Source: Vulcanimicrobiota bacterium (lineage in GTDB: Bacteria; Vulcanimicrobiota; Vulcanimicrobiia; Eremiobacterales; Eremiobacteraceae). From it: 43,587 bases of DNA. The stretch is taken from assembly GCA_019235715.1 (NCBI GenBank), contig JAFAKE010000087.1:1-43587 (forward strand). Reading direction: 5' to 3'. This document shows, one piece after another, positions 40,550 through 43,587 of this stretch (positions are counted from its first letter, which is position 1; every line of letters begins with the position of its first letter). The position numbers were made by a program, and so were the translations under genes. The notes beneath the pieces are model-generated. The model searched no databases, had not been told where the DNA came from, and saw nothing but the letters and a program-made list of their open reading frames with translations.

Positions 40550-41343
40550 CGGCTCTTCGTTCCGACCAATTCGCGGATCGGCTGGCGTGGCGCCGGCCAT
40601 TCCTCGCTGATCGAGTCGTAATAGCGCAAGATCTTCAGCCGGTAGAAGATGGCGAGCGTGTCTTTGAAGATCATGAACACGTCGCTGGGTTTGATGCGTC
40701 CGAACCGGCGCTGAAAGACCAGCGTCACCGGCGCCTCGCAGATCTTGTAGCCGAGCGAATGCGCGACGACGAGCACTTCGATATCGGCCGCAAAACGTTT
40801 GACGAGCACCTTGGGGAAGACGCGGCGCAGGACTTGTGCCTTGAAGAGCTTGAGTCCGGTTTGCGTGTCGCGCAGCGGGAGTCCGAACAGTCTGCGCACG
40901 AGGCCATAATACGCCGTCGTCGCGATGCGCCGCGAACGAGGATAATTGACGCGCGAGCCCGGGTGCAGCTTGCTGCCGATGACGATGTCCGCGTCTTCGT
41001 TCAGCATGATGTCGAACAGCACGGGCAGCTGCGCGGGATGCAGATCCATGTCGGCGTCGAGGAATACGATGTAGTCGCCGGTCGCAACCGCCGTACCGCG
41101 CATGACGGCGTTGCCTTTGCCTTCGTTCTGGTCGTAGCGCAAGACGCGTACGTTCGAGTGATGGTCGAGCAGCGAACCGGTCGCCGCCATCCATGTATCG
41201 TCGCCGCTGCCGTCGTCGACGACGATGACCTCGAAATCGTAGCCGAGCTGCGTCAGCGTGTCGACGGTCTCGCGGAGGTTCTTGACGATGTTCTCCGCTT
41301 CGTTGAACGCCGGCATGACGACGCTGATCTTGCCCCCAAGCAC
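40546..41343 (-). CDS. GT2 glycosyltransferase, dolichyl/polyprenyl-phosphate mannosyltransferase-like
   Basis: A 265-residue GT-A enzyme that in its family makes polyprenyl-phosphate sugars. Motifs are ISVVMPAFNEAENIVKNLRE, VIVVDDGSGDDTW (DDG at 43-45), QNEGKGNAVMRG and VFLDADMDLHPAQLPVLF (DAD 96-98), then TQTGLKLFKAQVLRRVFPKV. The variant lacks C-terminal membrane helices. Products of such enzymes would be natural donors for the two GT-C proteins encoded opposite. GTG start at 41343, 33 bases from the FkbM stop, so the two are probably cotranscribed. The stop codons of this and the convergent gene overlap (CTAG). Confidence 0.9.
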   Translation of the reverse strand: MLGGKISVVMPAFNEAENIVKNLRETVDTLTQLGYDFEVIVVDDGSGDDTWMAATGSLLDHHSNVRVLRYDQNEGKGNAVMRGTAVATGDYIVFLDADMDLHPAQLPVLFDIMLNEDADIVIGSKLHPGSRVNYPRSRRIATTAYYGLVRRLFGLPLRDTQTGLKLFKAQVLRRVFPKVLVKRFAADIEVLVVAHSLGYKICEAPVTLVFQRRFGRIKPSDVFMIFKDTLAIFYRLKILRYYDSISEEWPAPRQPIRELVGTKSR

Positions 41344-41376
41344 GAACGCACCGTTCCACGCCTTTGCTGCAGCGCC

Positions 41377-42339
41377 CTATGATGTGCGATCGGCCACCAT
41401 GAGACGCCCGTCGTTCATGCGCACGACAAAACCCGCACCCTCAAGCCGCTCGCGCAGCGGCTCGGGCCGGTCGTGGTACTCAAGACATACGTGTGCGACC
41501 GATCGCAAGCGCTCACGCGAAAGGTTAAGCAACGCAGGGTACTCGCATCCTTCGCAATCCATCTTCACGAAGCAGATCGGCGCGTAGCGCTCGATGACGT
41601 CCGCAAGGGCGACGACACGCACCGGCACGCGCAGCGAAAGCTGGCGGTTGCGCGATTCGATGCCACCCGGAAAGAGCGTTGTCGACATCGGATTTGCGCC
41701 GGCGCGCCCGACCGTGAGCGGCAGCGTGTGATCCATGCATCCGATGCCTTCGTTGTGCAGTTCGATCGTCACGCCGTTCAATTCTGCATTGCGCGCCGCG
41801 AGGGCGCACAGCTCGTCGCTCGGCTCGAACGCGACGACGCGCGCGCCCTGCAGCGCGAAGTACACTGCGGTATCGCCGAGGTTCGCGCCCACGTCCAGAA
41901 CCGTTTGGCCGCGCAGCGCGGGATGGACGTCATAGATGCGCAGCACGAACGTCTCGTACAGCACCTTCATGTCGCTGAGGCACTGTGCTTTACGGATCAA
42001 AAACGTGCCGCCGGCGCGCAGCTGCACGCGCAGGAGCGCTGCGTCTTCGTCATCTACGCCGGCAAGCGCTGTTCCGAACTCGCGCACAAGGTTGTCGCGC
42101 GTATTGTCGAGCGCACGAAATTGCAGATCGTGGACGATGCGCAGCAGCTCAGCCGGCGTTGAGTTTCGCAGTGTCTCGATGACGTAGCGTGGGCCGCGCT
42201 CCTGCATTGCGAGCACGGCGAGCCGGGGAGAGCTCAGCGCACGAAGCGCGGCGTTGACGAACGCTGCGGTTTTCGACTGCATGGGCTGCGGCTTCTCGGC
42301 AGGCGCCGATTGCACCCGCGCGAAGCTCTCCGAATGCAC
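41377..42339 (-). CDS. FkbM-family S-adenosylmethionine methyltransferase
   Basis: A 320-residue O-methyltransferase of the FkbM family, often used to cap or decorate surface glycans. The SAM-binding motif I is VLDVGANLGDTAVYFA (147-156), motif II FEPSDELCALAARN, and the family's KMDCEGCEYPALL (259-270) and LEYHDRPEPLRE follow. The first 140 residues form a helical extension not seen in the smallest members. It lies in a surface glycan locus; methylation of a sugar is the natural inference. ATG 42339 is only 23 bases from the divergent GT2 start, so promoters must overlap or lie within coding sequence. Confidence 0.9.
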   Translation of the reverse strand: MHSESFARVQSAPAEKPQPMQSKTAAFVNAALRALSSPRLAVLAMQERGPRYVIETLRNSTPAELLRIVHDLQFRALDNTRDNLVREFGTALAGVDDEDAALLRVQLRAGGTFLIRKAQCLSDMKVLYETFVLRIYDVHPALRGQTVLDVGANLGDTAVYFALQGARVVAFEPSDELCALAARNAELNGVTIELHNEGIGCMDHTLPLTVGRAGANPMSTTLFPGGIESRNRQLSLRVPVRVVALADVIERYAPICFVKMDCEGCEYPALLNLSRERLRSVAHVCLEYHDRPEPLRERLEGAGFVVRMNDGRLMVADRTS

Positions 42340-42362
42340 AGCAGCGTCGGCGCGGACGAGTA

Positions 42363-43223
42363 GTGCGCTTTTCGGTCGTCATCCCCGCGTACAACGAGGC
42401 GTCGTCGATCGGCGCGTTGCTCGAATCCATATGCGCGGCTTCGTACGGCTCTCATGCACTCGCTGAAGCGATGGTCTACGACGACGGCTCAACCGACGGC
42501 ACGGCGACTACGGTCTCAGGGCTGATCGAACGTTTTGCGGCGATCAGGATGATCCGCGGCGAACGCCGCATGGGATGCGCTACCGCTGTCGAGACCCTGT
42601 TGCGCGAAGCGGCGAACGAAGCGATCGTGAAGATCAACGCTGACATAGCGCCTGACGCCGGCGCACTCGAGCATCTCGTGGACGCACTCGATGCGGGGGC
42701 GGCGTGCGCGGTTGGAGCCGCAAATCCGATCGTCTCCCGTGCAAGCATGGTTTCGCTGGCGTCGGCATTCTCTTTTGAGACCGTCGAGCGGCTCAAGCGC
42801 GGGCCCCACCTGTATCGCTATGCGACCGGCCACCTCGTCGCCTATCGGCGCAGCGTGCTCGGCGATCTGAATTTTCCCGCGGCGCTCATCAACGACGATC
42901 GCTACACCGCCGAGCAGATCGCGCGTAGCGGCGGGCGGTGCGCATATGTACCGGCGGCTCGTTACCGCGTCAAGACTGCGGCCAATGCGCTCGACTACTG
43001 GCGAATTTCGCGGCGCGTGCTCGAAGGCGAACGTCAGTTGGAACGGATCGGGATCACGCGTGCTCCGCTTTCCAGTGTGCTGTCGGCGGTAGCAGTCACC
43101 GCGTTACGCAGACCGCTGCGCGCCCTTCCATGGGCAGCGTTATATATCTGGTCGAGCCTGCGTTCGAGTCCGACACGCGACTCCAGATGGCCAATCGCGA
43201 CGTCGACCAAAGGCGCGTTCTAA
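42363..43223 (+). CDS. GT2 glycosyltransferase
   Basis: A 286-residue GT-A family protein: FSVVIPAYNEASSIGALLES, YDDGSTDGTATTVSGLIERF (DDGS at 40-43) and EAIVKINADIAPDAGALEHL, where NAD with Asp95 stands for the usual DxD. The C-terminal part is unusual for the family (ALDYWRISRRVLEGERQLER) and might contact a membrane. GTG 42363 start, immediately at the family N-terminus. It is divergent from FkbM and convergent with the last partial gene. Likely adds one residue of the surface glycan. Confidence 0.85.
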   Translation: MRFSVVIPAYNEASSIGALLESICAASYGSHALAEAMVYDDGSTDGTATTVSGLIERFAAIRMIRGERRMGCATAVETLLREAANEAIVKINADIAPDAGALEHLVDALDAGAACAVGAANPIVSRASMVSLASAFSFETVERLKRGPHLYRYATGHLVAYRRSVLGDLNFPAALINDDRYTAEQIARSGGRCAYVPAARYRVKTAANALDYWRISRRVLEGERQLERIGITRAPLSSVLSAVAVTALRRPLRALPWAALYIWSSLRSSPTRDSRWPIATSTKGAF

Positions 43224-43237
43224 AGCCGGTTTTTGAG

Positions 43238-43587
43238 CTAGTTTCCTTCCGGAAGGCGCTCTGCGATGCTCGCGCGCACTGTGCGCGTGCCGGTCAGGAT
43301 TCCAAACGCCATGCCCAGCGCGTATGCACCGTGATGGATGAAGAGCGCGAACGGCATCATAAGCGCTTCCCTCCAGCGGCGCACTTCCATCTGCGGGGCG
43401 ATCGCTGCGGTCATATAGATGAGAGCAGCGGCGGCAGCGACGGCGAGGCCTCCCGTTCCCAGAAAAACGCCCGCGCCCAGGAAGCCGAGCGCCGCCGCGA
43501 TCAGCGCTGCGGGAGCCGCGAACACGAGCCGGCGCGAGAGCGGGTCGCCGACGCGCACGAGACAGCCGCGCGAGCGACCGATATTCC
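43238..43587 (-). CDS. C-terminal fragment of a membrane-anchored protein, probably GT2-type glycosyltransferase (runs off the window)
   Basis: The reading frame is open to the right edge, so only the last 115 or so residues are visible: several hydrophobic helices (RRLVFAAPAALIAAALGFLG, TGGLAVAAAAALIYMTAAI) and the end ALFIHHGAYALGMAFGILTG. That last motif, with HxxYxxGxxxGxxxG, is common at the C-terminus of membrane-associated family 2 glycosyltransferases such as ExoA-like enzymes. The GTG at 43558 would be internal in that view. Identity is inferred from the tail alone. Confidence 0.55.
   Translation of the reverse strand, partial: NIGRSRGCLVRVGDPLSRRLVFAAPAALIAAALGFLGAGVFLGTGGLAVAAAAALIYMTAAIAPQMEVRRWREALMMPFALFIHHGAYALGMAFGILTGTRTVRASIAERLPEGN

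Noticed and set aside
1-43587. CRISPR arrays, insertion sequences, attachment sites, tRNA or rRNA genes
   Set aside because: I saw no regularly spaced repeats, transposase or integrase motifs, and no recognisable tRNA or rRNA segments, though a tRNA scan was not possible by eye.

Overview
This GC-rich, very gene-dense window (about 40 genes, many joined by 4-base start/stop overlaps) looks like ordinary chromosome rather than a mobile region. I see no insertion sequence, integrase, CRISPR array, rRNA or tRNA. No gene-free stretch exceeds 300 bases; the longest, 12283-12499, holds a candidate structured leader RNA. The gene set mixes features of Gram-positive lineages (SepF, DivIVA, WhiA, a WhiA-gap-pgk-tpi order, YabN/MazG fusion, RqcP) with outer-membrane features (an OstA/LptD-like protein beside an O-antigen ligase/polymerase). 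That combination suggests an uncultured diderm Terrabacteria lineage; Candidatus Eremiobacterota (WPS-2) is my best guess, but this is inference from gene content only.

Layout. 1-9582: ileS (5' end outside the window), a Sel1-repeat protein and lgt (minus), then a plus-strand housekeeping run ccdA-lspA-rluD-tgt-yggS-sepF-divIVA, a rearranged version of the Firmicutes ylm/divIVA/ileS/lspA division neighbourhood. 9605-12282 (minus): a tightly coupled flagellar operon flgF-flgG-flgJ(rod-binding)-fliA/whiG-type sigma factor-98-residue unknown protein. 12500-20138: a small secreted helical protein, a DUF885 metallopeptidase and the glycolytic set whiA-gap-pgk-tpiA-gpmI (minus). 20149-27257 (minus): GT4 glycosyltransferase, rqcP, yabN/mazG, a PpiC/PrsA-type lipoprotein foldase and mfd. 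27387-43587: a small secreted protein, deoB, then a cell-surface polysaccharide/lipopolysaccharide locus (initiating sugar-phosphate transferase, O-antigen ligase/polymerase-like protein, LptD-like protein, secreted CBM-like protein, several GT2/GT4 glycosyltransferases, two giant GT-C/YfhO-like membrane proteins, and an FkbM methyltransferase).

How the genes connect. Lgt, LspA and the lipobox-bearing PpiC foldase form a lipoprotein maturation/use theme. CcdA would carry reducing power across the inner membrane. The terminal locus appears to build, export and decorate a surface glycan. The most striking single observation is that the CcdA homologue is circularly permuted: the transmembrane hairpin with the first redox cysteine (SPCVLPLVPAY), normally N-terminal, sits at the C-terminus. 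Other points worth checking are a cysteine-free mature LptD, an IleRS lacking its usual zinc cysteines, a YabN/MazG fusion with a halved methylase domain, and several intergenic RNA structures (before flgF, between mfd and ppiC, and in the mfd/deoB divergent region).
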